Shown here: positions 1 through 11,523 of the stretch, piece by piece
How the letters are laid out: each line of letters starts with the position of its first letter
How positions within the stretch are numbered: position 1 is the first letter of the stretch
Assembly (NCBI GenBank): GCA_001632425.1
Contig: KV425573.1
Location: 32,283 to 96,282, forward strand
Origin: Neolentinus lepideus HHB14362 ss-1
Lineage: Eukaryota > Basidiomycota > Agaricomycetes > Gloeophyllales > Gloeophyllaceae
Length of the DNA: 64,000 nt
Direction: 5' to 3'
Program-made: the position numbers and the translations under genes
The notes under the pieces: generated by a model
The model's input: only the letters and a program-made list of their open reading frames with translations
What the model was told of the DNA's origin: nothing
Databases searched by the model: none

Positions 1-70
1 CTTATATTAGAAAAATCAGAGAGAAAGGAGCCACTTTAATTGAGGAGCAGGCTGAAAACTGACCAGAGGC

Positions 71-156
71 ACTACAAAACTCTTTTTGTAGTCTTTTTGT
101 AGTCGACACTACAAGCGGACTTTGAAGCGGACATCCAATAGTGTAGTGGCCACTAC
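71..156. repeat. hairpin, direct repeat and perfect palindrome
   Basis: ACTACAAAA at 71-79 is the inverted complement of TTTTGTAGT at 84-92, which is repeated directly at 95-103. A perfect 14-base palindrome, GTAGTGGCCACTAC, lies at 143-156. All share the ACTAC/GTAGT core. The pattern resembles the ends of a small non-autonomous element, but no target-site duplication was identified. Confidence 0.55.
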
Positions 157-495
157 ATAAGAATAATCCCACGACTTCTCGGCCATCATGCTCCTGTTCG
201 GCAACCCGCTCATTCTCGGCGTAAAGACTCGTTCCTTCGTAAACTCAGGACTCGTAACTCAGTCTACTGGCCTCCTCAGTTCCAAGGTCAGGCAAGCACA
301 CATTCCTTCCAGGTTCACATTTAGCCCATTTTTACACCTTCCTGATGATGAGTAGAATATGTAGAACACTTATTATAGTCATTCTGTCCTGTGTATATAG
401 CAATAATCCGTATCTGTGGAGGTGAGGATGCTTTCAGCTCGACAGCCACAGCCGTGAGAATCGCTCGTGCCCTTGCGCCACCCACTTCGCGAAGT

Positions 496-557
496 CTTCA
501 AAGTGCCTTTAAAGTGACTTCAAGGAGAGCGAAGTGCGTCATAATCGCACTTTGAAG
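496..557. repeat. 11-base inverted repeat, 40-base spacer
   Basis: CTTCAAAGTGC at 496-506 is the exact inverted complement of GCACTTTGAAG at 547-557. The palindrome ACTTCGCGAAGT lies just before it, and variants of ACTTTGAAG/CTTCAAAGT recur several times in the first 600 bases. The function is unknown. Confidence 0.55.
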
Positions 558-1641
558 GACTTCGACTTCACTTAGTGACCAACACTAGGCGCAACTCATG
601 GGACTATATTATGTAATTTTTGTCCTCAGGTTTACTGGGAGGATTGCATATCCTGAGGTCCCGGCCCTCCCTTCTATAGGCTCGTGACCAGCTTCTCCAG
701 CGACGTCTGGAGAGGCTGATGGATTTGGCGTGGGAACTCGACTTCACCCGAGGCATGCCCGAGGACTACCGCGGCCTGCCGAAGTCTGTGAATTTCAACG
801 GTTTTGTAGTCGAGTAAGAAACCTGCGTAGTTCATTAGAAAAAGTGCATAGACAAGCCTTTGCGCACGACTAAGTCTCGCTTCGCATAGTCTCCACGGCA
901 TATTGCATTCTATTGCAACACGTAATGGAAGTGGATTACCATAATATACAAGATAAGAGAATACAGGATGGAGTGGGTGGTAGTATAGCTGCTGCTGCTG
1001 CACAGGGGTTGCGCCATGAGAGGGTGATTACCCTTATGGTAACTCTGCCCATGTCAACTTGCTGCCAAACACTTCACAGCACACTTGAACTCCAGGGAAA
1101 ATATTAGTGATATTGTACGATGGTACCTATCCATTCCCAGTAACTTACTTGCTCTTAAGACGAAGATCAGGATTGAAAGGGATACACGACTTCACGACTC
1201 TGATGCCTAATTTCCTTTTTACGCTTTAATGACCTTATTCCCCAATCTGGCTTTATCTCAGGTTTATTTGATTATCTTAGGGATACGGTACCTAAATCGT
1301 ATGATATGACTCCTTATCCTCTACGTTACCACATGGTCACTAGTAGAATAGTATATAAGGCTCACATCGCATGTATTTAGAGTAGAGATTTTCGGTTCAC
1401 CCCTCAGGAATTAGGATTCGTTCTGGTTCTTGTAGTGTGAACTTAATTTTCTATTTCTTGTGGATTTACTGCGTGTCAAGGACACGTCTAAATCTTACAA
1501 GGATTTACACTGAATTTTTGAGAAGTACGCGAAGTTACCGGCCGGTGAATCAAGAAACTATCTCGGCATCTCTTTAAGTCTCCGAGCATACAGCCGCTGC
1601 GCTCAGTGCCACTCTACGTCGCTCACGAACAGCGCCAAACA

Positions 1642-2757
1642 ATGCCGCCGCAACCAGGAATGTTTCCAATCCACTCCAACAAGTCTCGGACAACAGACCC
1701 ATATGCAAACATGCAAGAGTCGAACACAAGCTACCACAATGCTGTAGCTGGCCCGAGTCGATCACACGGTTCGTACTATGTAGCTTCTTGACGGAGGGTA
1801 GGATCCACTCTTATGCGGGGTTCCGGAAATGCCTAGGTTCATCCGATGACTTGAAAAAGGATAATAGAAAGAGGAAGGAGATGGCGGGTAAGCTGGGGAG
1901 AGAGATGACGGAGCGGAAAGACGAGTGAGTCGTCACCTCTCCCTTACCTCGTCCAACAACTGATACAAGGGATGATGACAAGCTCCCGTTACTTCCAAGA
2001 AGCCATCTCCGCGCAACACAGCGTATCCATCCAGCTCTCCACGCGGCCGGACACCTGCCCCGCCTACATCTTGCGCCTCTATCCCCTCTCGCTCGAGCGG
2101 TCCGCGCTCCTCGCGCAGATTGCGCTGGAAGAGAAGAACGCGCTAGAGTCAATACAGATCGCGTATGGAGAGGAGCGTGACAAGGTGCAGGATGAGTGGG
2201 AGCGCGGAAGGGATAAGCTAAAGGAGCGTATGCTTGAGAGTATCGAAGAACGCCGGCGCAAGGCGAGGGAGGAGAAGGATGGCGAGGGGATCGGAGGTAC
2301 TCCCTTCGCGTCACAACCGTTACTCAGGTGCTAATCACTGTCCATACGCACTGCCTACGCAGACGCCGCCCTGGACTCCCAGGCGCGCTCGCACATCACC
2401 CGCAAGCTCCGCAATAAAGTGGGCACCTCACCGCCGCCCACTCCGAACGGGCAGAGCCCCGCTGGCCTCACCGCCACAGGGACCATCACTAATCCGCTCT
2501 CTCTGTCGATCGACGAGCTCCCGTCGCCATTTACACTACCTCTAACCGCCGGCGCGCCACTCCCGACTGGAGCAGCGGGTACCAAGCGCAAGGCGAAGAA
2601 CAAGAAGAAGAGGAACGACGATGAGCCTCAGGACCTGGGCAAGGCGATTAGCCTTATGGTCGGGTGCAATGATGTTGAGAGAGATGCGGATTTAGGCGAG
2701 ATCAGGAGGGGGAATAAGAGGAGACGCGCGACTGCCGCTGCCATGGGCAAGACATGA
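1642..2757 (+). CDS. SDS3: Sds3-like subunit of an Rpd3L-type histone deacetylase complex
   Basis: This is probably the fungal Sds3/BRMS1-family scaffold of the Rpd3-large (Sin3) histone deacetylase complex, acting in the nucleus. I read four exons: 1642-1768, 1837-1924, 1983-2296 and 2363-2757. They sum to 924 bases, or 307 residues. The family signature starts with a KEMAGKLGREM segment, followed by YILRLYPLSLERSALL. A charged helical stretch then leads into LESIEERRRKAREEKDGEG, the most diagnostic part. A second conserved block, LDSQARSHITRKLRNKVG, begins the last exon. LSLSIDELPSPF and a Lys/Arg-rich nuclear-type tail follow. The junction from exon 1 to exon 2 uses a non-consensus GTTCGT donor and is the weakest part of the model. 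The ATG at 1642 is the first in frame. Family assignment is by motif memory, and confidence is good for the middle of the protein. Confidence 0.75.
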
Positions 2758-3046
2758 TATGATCCGTCTACGTGCCGTATGGCTCTATCGACGCGATATT
2801 GATACTCACTATAGATTGGACTCGGAGATAAGATTATGTCGCGTCGCCAACTGTGTATATATGTGCAGCACATCGAAACGTCTTCATCGTTCAACGTTCA
2901 GATTGTGGGTCATCTTCGCGCGTCCACGACCCCCCATTTGCGCAAGTGTCCTCGGAAATTTTGCAATAAAAGCGACAAACGTACAACACTATTCGAGCTT
3001 CTATATTCTCAAAGGCCTCGGGGGCATCCTACCCCTGTACATACGT

Positions 3047-4225
3047 TCAAAGGTACTTCAACATGAACTCGACCGTATTTTTGAACGCGCCCTCCTTGCC
3101 CGTCTTCACCTTGGGGTTGCTGATGTCACCGCGAACCTGACAAACAAAGACAATGAGCAGAACTCCAAAGTATCACTTCAGTGTTTTCTCATACCGCGAA
3201 ACCGTGCACACAGCCATCCCAATACGCCCGCTCGTAGCCGGGCGCGAACTTGCCGCCGCCGAGGATCTCGTCGGCCTTGGCCTGCGCCTCGATGGGGAAT
3301 TGCTGGTCAACTTCGCAAGAGTTGATCAGGAGGGGCGCCTTGGACGTGGCAGCGTATTTCTAGAAGGATGCGGTGAGCGGTGACTGAGATCTGAATGGTA
3401 GGAGAGACTCACCTCCAGGTCATCGGGGGTCTTGAGGAGCGAGGGGTGGGCAACCATCACCGCCTTCGCGACGTTGTCGAAAGCGAGGTCGAAGCAGTAG
3501 CGACCGCCGAAGCAGTAGCCGGCCACACCGAAGTCAGTAACGCCTTGCTCTTTGAGCGCGGCGATGACCTTGTCGAGGATGGGGCGGGTCACGTCCGGGC
3601 CGTGACCTTTGCCATCTTTAGCGTACTTGCCGCTGAACCAAGCAAACAGGTCGAAGTCGGTCTGCAGATCCGACGTACTTAGCTGTGTAATCCACAAACG
3701 AGTGTAGGGTGCGTACCTTCCCGTCCAATGCGTCCGCCGCAATGGGGTCTCCATGTAGGTAATCGGGCACAATAACCTACACATCCGATCTCTCGGTACC
3801 TCACACTGATCTGCGCTCCAGCTGACTTACCTTGAATCCGTTCTTAGCAAAGTCGTCGGCCAGGAGCTGTAATGCCATATTAGTGACAGCTCAATAGAAC
3901 CCGAAAGCAGCCGCGACGCACCTTGTTGTTGTCCAAGTAGTAACCGAAGACATCCGTGAGGAAGAGGATAACCTTGTTCTTCGGATAGTCCACGGTTGGG
4001 GTCGCGACGTAGGACTCCACGCCGCCAATGGTCTCGATCTTGCCTGCAAAGCGCGAGTAGATGGGCATAGATTAACTTCACCATATCGATCTCGTTAATG
4101 AAACAGAAGCATACCCTCGGGGGTACCCTGATGGCGGACACCTGCGAGATAGTGTCAGATCAAGTCGACTGTAAATCTCAAGTCGATATTAACGTACCGC
4201 TAATGCAGTCCTTGCAGAAACTCAT
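3047..4225 (-). CDS. dienelactone hydrolase family protein, copy 1
   Basis: This is an alpha/beta hydrolase of the dienelactone hydrolase (DLH) family, which opens lactone rings such as dienelactone in aromatic-compound breakdown. Fungal members have broad or unknown substrates, and the protein is probably cytosolic. The short first exon reads MSFCKDCISG, and later exons give KIETIGGVESYVATPT and VILFLTDVFGYYLDNNK. The nucleophile elbow GVAGYCFGG contains the catalytic Cys. The Asp lies in LLINSCEVD and the His in CVHGFAV, so the Cys-Asp-His triad is complete. The protein ends FMLKYL. About seven short introns interrupt it. Length is close to the usual 240-260 residues. It sits head-to-tail with a close paralogue just upstream, which points to a recent tandem duplication. 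Confidence 0.88.
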
Positions 4226-4691
4226 CGTAAATGACTGTTAGTGTTGTAGAAGGGGAGATTTGGAATGTGGGTTCTGTCATCAGCGATCCGCATATTTATA
4301 CGTTCTGAATTTGAGCTTATCAATCAGATTGGCCTTTCCACCACTCATCAGTCCAAATTCACGTGATGAATTAATATCGAGTCTATTTGCCCTGTATTTG
4401 ATCTCCATTAACGTCCGACATCGCAACTTGGTCGCACATAACACGGACTTTCAATGTCGAAAGAATTGATTTGTCAGAAAACGGATCTCACATCGTCCGA
4501 CGCAACCCGGAATTCCGAAACGACGCGACGTGCGGCAACACGCGGCAGAAGCTCATTTCGGCCACATCTGACTATGTGGCCATGTCATGTGACATGGACG
4601 CGTACTTCTAGAGGATATTCAAATCACTGCCAGCCGATCTTATTACATGGGAACCGAATGAATACATGACATCCCTTTTTTGATTGCGTTA

Positions 4692-5966
4692 CTACAGATG
4701 TTTCTTGAAAAACTCCACCGAGCTCTTGAAAGCACCCTCCTTTCCAGTCTTGACCTTCGGGTCACTCATGTCGCCGCGCACCTAGATAGCAGTAGTAGTA
4801 CGACACGTTGCTCAGCTCTCATTAACTCTAAACACTAAGCATATCGGCAAACAGTGACTCACCGCGAACCCGTGCCGACATCCCTCCCAGTAGAGTCGCT
4901 CGTACCCTGGCTTGAACTTTCCACCGCCGAGAATCTCGTCCGCCTTGGCTTGCGCCTCTTGGTTGAACGCTGCGTCTACCTCGCAGGAGTTGATGAGGAG
5001 GGGGGCTTTGGAGACCGTAAGGTATTTCTGTTTTCGTGTCATGTAAGCGAGCAATAGAAATGGAGGTGATTGGTGAGAGCGCTGACCTCGAAGTCTCCTG
5101 GCACTTGGAGACGCGAAGGGTGCGCAACCATGACTGCCTTGGCAATGCCTTCAAAAGCGAGAGCGAAGCAGTAGGGAGCTAAAACAGCATCAACTTCCAG
5201 CGAAAGTATTGGAAAGAGGGCAACATACCGCCGAAACAGTATCCAGCGGTCCCAAAATCGGTAACCCCTTGATCCTTCAAGGATGCAATGACCTTGTCCA
5301 GGTACGGACGAGTTTGCTCAGGCGTGTGCTTGCTCATCCATTCGTCGCGGTTGAATGGGACCTGCAGTAGTAGACACGAAGTACATAAAATTCTGATACG
5401 ATACAAGGGGCGGAGCAGTCAAACTGTAACCGCACCTTTCCGCTGTACATGTCATCCGTGATAGGGTCACCATACAGGTAGTCCGGGATGATCGTCTGTT
5501 AAGTGTACACGTTTCCCCTTCGATCATCGGGATATCAGTGGCGATGATGGTGATCCCCCACCTTGATCCCGTTCCTTGCGAAGTCATCAGCGAGCAACTG
5601 CATCATCAGGTAATCAGCCACCATACCAATCTTACGGAACTGTCAAAGGTGAGGTGAAACTAACCTTGTTGTTCACTAAGTATATTCCGAAGATGTCTGA
5701 GCAGAAGAGGAGGACTTTGTTTCGGGGATAGTCTCCGGCAGGAGTGGCGACGTAGCACTCTACGCCACCAATGGTTTCGAGCTTTCCTGGAGAGTGAGTA
5801 CTGATCAATGAGGTGGATCGACACATATAACGATATCCATCAAGCACACCTTCCGCAGTGCCCTCATGGCGGACCGCTAGTAAAGTTCATCGGTGAGCAT
5901 GGAGCAATTTACTCGCGACTCTTCTAACACACCTTTGAAGCAATCATCACACATTCCCGAGCTCAT
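4692..5966 (-). CDS. dienelactone hydrolase family protein, copy 2
   Basis: This is the tandem paralogue of the DLH gene 466 bases downstream, with the same exon order and nearly the same motifs. It starts MSSGMCDDCFKG. It continues KLETIGGVECYVATPA, VLLFCSDIFGIYLVNNK and VTDFGTAGYCFGG with the catalytic Cys. The Asp is in LLINSCEVDAAF and the His in GCRHGFAV, so the triad is intact. The C-terminus reads SSVEFFKKHL. One intron directly follows the GYCFGG elbow. The start was chosen at the ATG that aligns with the CxxC-containing first exon of copy 1. The 466-base spacer should hold the promoter of copy 1. Substrate cannot be told from sequence. Confidence 0.88.
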
Positions 5967-6787
5967 CTTTCCGTCTGCGATTCGATTGTGGCTTTCAGCA
6001 GTGATGATTCCGAACAGGCCTGAATCCCTGGACCTGGTGTACATCTGAATCGACAAGGCTTCGCACCGCTCCTCAAGTATATAACACTACCACTCCGTCA
6101 TTGTCATTGCCAATAACACCGCGGGTTCCTCAGCTCAGTAGAGTGTATCTCGTCATCTGGACGACATAACCTGCTATAAATACTGGTCAAAGTCCGATAG
6201 AGCCGCCAAGAGCGTGACCTTTCCCCGCAGCACCGGTCACGCACCGAGAATAATATCACTCTGGCTTCCGCCATTTTGTGGCAACTAGTACTGCAGGCCC
6301 GGAGTACGATTTCTCGCTCAAAAGACATCAATCCAGGGCTAAGGATGGTCAATGGGCGCAGAGAGTCCGTAAATCTTGTTTTTGGCGGAATCTCAATCAC
6401 GAAGAAAGTATTTTACGGAGCTTTCGTGGTGGATATCTCCAGAGGATGGAATAGACAGGTGCGATTAACGTCGCATTTAGGGCGTACTGGGATCTAGTGT
6501 GCAGAATAAATGGATACAGTATAGCGCGATACGTAGCGACAGCAGGATATAGCCCCTTGCGAGCTGATGACTATGAGACTTAGACGAAAAATACTGACGA
6601 TGATGAATCACAACAGCTTCGTTACCACTCATACGACACTTAGGCTTATCTAATTTCTTTGACAAGAGTCAATTTATTCTCATCTACTGTATGGAAACTT
6701 AACGCAAGAAACCAGTTAGCAGGTGAGAGGAATCACCTAATCCCACAACTCCCTTCCACTGAGTACTCGGAGAAGCTCTAGTATTAT
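5967..6787. other. intergenic region
   Basis: About 820 bases lie between the start of the second DLH gene and the 3' end of the next minus-strand gene. Short frames on both strands have no recognisable family. Nothing beyond the DLH promoter is expected here. Confidence 0.5.
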
Positions 6788-7579
6788 TTAGTCTATGAGT
6801 CTGTCGTCAGAATCCACCTCATCATCGTCTCTGATCGACGCTCTCTTCTCTCGCCAAGTCAGCTTTTTCAAACCCTCTTTGAAGTCCTGATTTTTCTCCA
6901 ACTCTTCCAAAGTCGAGCTTTCAGCCTTGTCCTTGGTTTCTGCGAGCTTCCTTGCGCGACGCGGCCGGTACACATGGAGTACGTACGGTACATCGTCCGG
7001 CTCGGGCGCGCTCTTCGCGCTCACCACTATACACCTCTTCTTGATCGTTCTCTGTAGCCTCTCTTCCGGAATCTTTGGTTCTCCTGTTGTGACCTTCAAG
7101 TTCCCGTAACTCAGCCGTCGCTTCCTCTCGGCTTGTTCCTTCCACTTCCGCGGACGGAGCTCTTGAGGAAGGGGGCGGAAACGCTCTTGGCTATCTTTCA
7201 GAACAGGGTCCACGTTGGCCGCCCATACGAGAAGGTCTTCACGCTTGGTGGGCATTTTGAATGTAAACACATATTTGTTGGGCGCTTCCTCGGTTACGGA
7301 GGACGTGGAAGCAGATGAGGAAGAGTGCTGTGGCATGCTCTCCCAGAAACCCGAATCCCTCGGAACCGTACAAATTGCAGCACGGTCTCTATCCAAGATG
7401 TTCGGTGCAATATTCTTCACTATGTCATGCAAGTCGTCAGGTATATACTGCAACTCATCCTCTATAGCAGCGGTCCTGCGCCTCGCAGGTTGTGTGGTCA
7501 GATACTCGAAGAGATCAACGAGCTGAGCGAAATCTTTCTTCGTAGCGTCTTTCTCCTTCTGTGCCTGTGTTGAAGACAT
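6788..7579 (-). CDS. hypothetical protein, 263 residues, single exon
   Basis: This uninterrupted frame of 263 codons starts at the ATG of MSSTQAQKEKDATKK. I do not recognise the family. The N-terminal third (DFAQLVDLFEYLTTQPARR and the following LQYIPDDLHDIVKNIAPN) looks like a folded, mostly helical segment. A Ser-rich linker follows, then KYVFTFKMPTKREDLLVW. The C-terminal half is strongly basic, with LRPRKWKEQAERKRRLSYG and VYRPRRARK, and ends in an acidic run before DRLID. Basic clusters suggest a nuclear or nucleic-acid-associated role, but this is only composition. Its length, lack of low-complexity repeats and codon-like composition favour a real gene. Confidence 0.65.
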   Translation of the reverse strand: MSSTQAQKEKDATKKDFAQLVDLFEYLTTQPARRRTAAIEDELQYIPDDLHDIVKNIAPNILDRDRAAICTVPRDSGFWESMPQHSSSSASTSSVTEEAPNKYVFTFKMPTKREDLLVWAANVDPVLKDSQERFRPLPQELRPRKWKEQAERKRRLSYGNLKVTTGEPKIPEERLQRTIKKRCIVVSAKSAPEPDDVPYVLHVYRPRRARKLAETKDKAESSTLEELEKNQDFKEGLKKLTWREKRASIRDDDEVDSDDRLID

Positions 7580-8322
7580 GCTAGAGTTTGTGCGAGAGAA
7601 CAAGAGGATGTGGTAAGGTGCGGAGTGGCCTGCTACCGGATGAAAGAGCTGGAGATTTCCTTTCTTGCACTACGCGTCGCTCGTTAACGCGCTCGTGACC
7701 GCGAACAGTGAGATTGGTGAGTGGCGTGGAACTCGTTTTGATTTACCAATGATATTTATTAATGAGAAGACGTCCTTTATGTGGTCGATCGAGGTCGATA
7801 CACTCTCTCATCCGTTTTGTCTGTGTAGGACATAACAGAGTTGGTGAGTTGGTCTATATGCTTCCTTCGAGGTCTCTGCTCTACGGCATCCTTTGTATTA
7901 GAGAGTCGTCCTATCCTGCGTGCACCTTCTTTCCACCACAAGGATGTCTGTACATCCCATCTTGTCTTTCTTTCAGCATCTAAGCTGGCCTACAGGACAA
8001 TATCCCCCGTTTAGTCGCCGTTCGATCCCTGTGCAAGATCGAATATTACTCTCTTTACTAATGACGGATTCGGGTGCTCTTTGTATAGTGTTTCTACTAA
8101 TACACCATGATGATTGAACAATCCGTAGTGTCCATAATTATATACACCGTTTTTCACAAGACAGACGCTGAACTAGACGTGTCGCGATTCGTTAATGAAT
8201 TAGGCCAAAGCTGCTACATGATGAATGTACATATGTGAAGTATACTGAGTGCCCTATTTTACCCATCTCATCGGCTTGCTTTGACATCCGGGTGGTCCGG
8301 TTAGTCTCTACCATAAGAATAT
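7580..8322. other. intergenic region
   Basis: About 740 bases contain no supported gene. Part should be the promoter of the minus-strand gene on the left. Near the right end, the phrase TCTCTACCATAA occurs twice (about 8306 and 8332), overlapping the stop of the monooxygenase gene. Confidence 0.45.
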
Positions 8323-10207
8323 TCAGTTGGTCTCTACCATAACCCTGGATGCCTGCCGGACTAAAGCAGTCCTTCTTTCTGAGATCAATCCTCCACTGTC
8401 ACGCATCAACCTCTCTGAACCCTCCTTATCCCTGTTCATCAGACTGCCCCACGTATGCCACCACTCATCTACATCATCATTCACATCATGATTGAACATC
8501 CTGATCATCTCATCCCACCGCCACATGAACTCAGGACTCAGTGCATCGTCCTGGATCCCCACGACGGTGGGCGTGCGCACATCTTGTTCTCTCAACTGCT
8601 CGCCGTACGGGTGCTCCATCCCACTGATCAAGCACATGTTACCCATTTCGGAATAGACGACGTCTAGGGCACGGGGGTAGCGGATCTCGTGGTACGCAGA
8701 CACAAATCGGTTGATCTCAGCGCGATAGTTTATTCGGGAGAAGAGGTTGGAGAACACTGCCGCGTCTTCGATGGCTAAGGCGGTATTTTGCGTCATGTTA
8801 GGCTGTGTGTCCAAACAGTTAATCGAAGTGCACAGAAACGAGTTCGTCGGTCAAGGAACTAACTGGTATGGGATGCGCTGCCTCACCCAGAAGCACTACT
8901 TTCTTGCTGTCGTGGACTAATGACGGAAGAGGTCGACGGGCCTTCCATAGAACTGGATAGAACGACTTTATTCGCTTGATCATTTTCTGTAGCCTGCGAA
9001 GCGAAGTAACGACCAGAGCAGCCTAGGATATGTCATCCAATCCATACCTTGGTTCAAATGAGGAAAAATCCAACTGAATCCGATCAGTACCGTATTCACG
9101 ATTATATTCCTCGCCGACTTCACATCCATTAGGAGGGAGGGCCACCATGAGCGAGTATCCTCGATCATGGGGCTAGGCTTTCTGTAAGTCCGTGAGTACC
9201 CGTATCACCCAAAAGTACTACGTACTAAAGGACAACCCCACACCGCTTGTCTTTGTCCCATCCACAAATTGGCCTATAATAAAAATAATTAGCATCGCAA
9301 GAAACGACGAGACATCAGCTTGATACCATAGGTGTGCTGAGCAAGGAACCAAGCTCTCCATCAGTTGCCATGTCTTCTTTATCTAGGGTAGCGCTTGAAC
9401 GATTCTGAACAATTAACATTTTAAATGACTACACTTGAAAAGCTCACGCTGCCATGAATAGTGGTCTAATCCTTCCCCCCTGTGCTACGTCTGTCCGAGA
9501 CTCTGCCAGAGACTCTGCCATACATCCGCGAACAACACTACCCAAACCGTCTGCCCCGACGATTATGTCCGCTTTCACTATCTCGCCAGAGGATAGAGAG
9601 ACCGATGGCGTCCACGGGTCAATCCCGACCACGTTCGCTCCGAAACGTATCTTAACGCCAGTGGATACGGCTAGGCCGTAAAGAATCTCGTAGAGATCCC
9701 TATGCTACTCATGATACTCAACACTCTGGTTTGATGAGAACAAGGAAAGGACTTACCTTCATGAACAGGTAATCCGCTCCGAGATCCTTCACAATCCAGT
9801 CATAGTACTTATACTCAGCTATGGGTTGTCCCGTTTCGCCTGACCGTTGCACTTGTCAGTAATACCGACGGAGCCAAATGGCGATACTACTTACAATGTC
9901 TGAAGGTGATGCCCTTCCGTTTGAGCGCTACATCTACCAGCTTGGACCGCAGGCCCCATTGGTATAATATCCTAGTCATATTCGGTGGGCAACACACGGA
10001 ATTCCTACCCTATCGCACATGACAGGTATTAACCTCCATCAGACACACCAGGCAGCAACCACTTACCCATGTAGGCCCATCCCGCTTTTCGAGCACACAT
10101 ACCTCATGACCAGCCTGTCTTAGACGGTACGCGGCCGCTAAGCCCGCGATCCCCGCTCCAACAATCGCGAAGCGCAAGGAGAGAGAAGCTTCTCCGTCCA
10201 CTGACAT
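8323..10207 (-). CDS. FAD-dependent monooxygenase (salicylate hydroxylase-like)
   Basis: This is a flavoprotein aromatic hydroxylase of the PHBH/salicylate hydroxylase class, which uses FAD and NAD(P)H to hydroxylate aromatic substrates. The first exon carries the Rossmann motif FAIVGAGIAGLAAAYRLRQAG with the acidic end of strand 2 (VCVLEKRDG). The next exons give PPNMTRILYQWGLRSKLVD and DLYEILYGLAVSTGVKIRFG. The mid-domain motif is DIIVGADGLGSVVR. Farther on are LWMGQRQAVWGCPL and the FAD-ribityl segment KKVVLLGEAAHPIP, where the usual Gly-Asp is Gly-Glu. NTALAIEDAAVFSNLF and the C-terminal helix region follow. I count seven or more exons, and those between about 9000 and 9440 are least certain. 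The two DLH genes nearby make an aromatic-degradation neighbourhood conceivable, but this is inference. Confidence 0.82.
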
Positions 10208-10673
10208 GACCGTTGTGAAGAAGGGAGAGTATCGGTACGCGCAGTCAGCGCGCAGGAGGTATGACTCCCTTCATTACTAACTCGTGCACGAAAGTACATG
10301 ATCAAGTCAGGAACCTGTCCGGCTCTTGTAAGGGCTCCGATGATATATTCCGTGGTCACCGCTCCGGGTTGTTCCATAGATCTGTTCGTCTCCGTTAGTC
10401 GTTTATTGCCAGATGGGGGCCCAGCCAGCCGTTCTGTTGGTGTGGCAAGATGCGGCTCTAAGAATAGGCCTGTTTTCTCAGCAGCGCCTTCGAACATCAA
10501 AATGCCGGCGGAGGCTTTGGTGGTGTCGTCAGAGTTTACTCTGATGAGCGGGTATCATTAGATGGGTGCCTGAGATACATATGGACAACAGATGTACAGT
10601 AGTATGCGCGCCAGATAGATCCGATAAAGACATACAGAACTCGAAAAAGCGGGACATTCTGGAGCACGCGGGC
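10208..10673. other. intergenic region
   Basis: About 465 bases lie between the monooxygenase start and the NNF1 stop codon. An open frame on the minus strand here reads through the monooxygenase start in another frame and has no family resemblance. I take the stretch as the monooxygenase promoter plus the NNF1 3' UTR. Confidence 0.5.
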
Positions 10674-11523
10674 TCAGCGCGGCCGCGCAGCACTTGTGAT
10701 CTCTGCCGTCTTGAGTGTCCATTCCTGAATGTCATCCATCGGGAGCTTATTCCATTCTGCGTATATCTGGGCGCAGTTATTTAACGACAAGCGCAACGAA
10801 AACGAAGGGTTCGAACGCACTTGATCTACAACGTCAAGGAGCTGAGCGACTTGGTCATCCGCCTTCTTCCGCGCTCTGACATTCGCCTCTATCTGTGATT
10901 GTAGCCGTAGATTGCGCTCCTCCAGCTGAAACAGAATCCCAGCATGATGGGATTCCCATGAGTCAGACTAAGAATTGAATAAAATGTCACTCCACATACC
11001 TCTTTCAAAGTCTTCTTGAGCCTCTCAACTTCGTGCTCCAATACAGGTATCGTGCGCGAGCGGACTGCCTGCCTCGGCTGCAGGTCCTCCCTCCACAGGT
11101 CCTTCCTTGTCAACTCCTCTCCACCTCTCTGTCTCCTTGTGCGGGCCTCCGTCACCACCGCGTGAAGAATATCGATCTTCTCCTTGGCATTGTACTCCCC
11201 CAGGAGCTCATCAGCCGCCGCCTGTCTCGCAGTCAGCAGACGCTTAGAGTAAGCCTGCGTACTACACGCACTGATATCTGCGCCTCCATATGCCGCGCAA
11301 GTGTCGTATGCAGCGACGAAGAGATTTCCGGCTGTTTTTCACAATATTGCGGAAAACATTCCGTGAAGTCCTCATATCTGCGACCAGGATCAGAGAAATA
11401 CAAACAGTAAGCTGAACACACGTACGTCCATTTGTGAGAAACGCGCTGAATGGCGAGCTGCAACGCCGAATGGAAGTGCGTCCATCGTTTGCTGCCGGAC
11501 TGTGTCGACGCGTTGGTGGCCAT
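10674..11523 (-). CDS. NNF1: kinetochore protein Nnf1 (Mis12/MIND complex)
   Basis: Nnf1 (PMF1 in animals) is a coiled-coil subunit of the Mis12/MIND complex that links centromeric chromatin to the microtubule-binding Ndc80 complex. The first exon reads SKRWTHFHSALQLAIQRVSH. The next gives YEDFTECFPQYCEKQPEIS, the W..F..CFP pattern typical of Nnf1, and LHTTLARHMEAQIS. The middle has YNAKEKIDILHAVVTEAR and the family's short conserved block from TIPVLEHEVERLKKTLKEL into a coiled coil (LRLQSQIEANVRARKKADD). After a last intron the tail reads IYAEWNKLPMDDIQEW, another Nnf1 hallmark, and ends TSAARPR. I recognise the family from these motifs. The start ATG (MATNASTQSG) is the nearest in-frame one, and an additional 5' exon cannot be excluded. 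Confidence 0.82.

Larger units (their letters stand above)
1..1641. other. gene-free left edge with short repeats
   Basis: No convincing coding exon is visible. The reading frames present are short, have no recognisable family and lack plausible splice partners. The first 600 bases are rich in short direct and inverted repeats, listed separately. The last few hundred bases should contain the promoter and 5' UTR of the SDS3-like gene. Confidence 0.5.

Noticed and set aside
10138..10500. 120-codon minus-strand frame upstream of the monooxygenase
   Set aside because: It overlaps the monooxygenase start in a different phase and shows no conserved motif. Treated as promoter or UTR.
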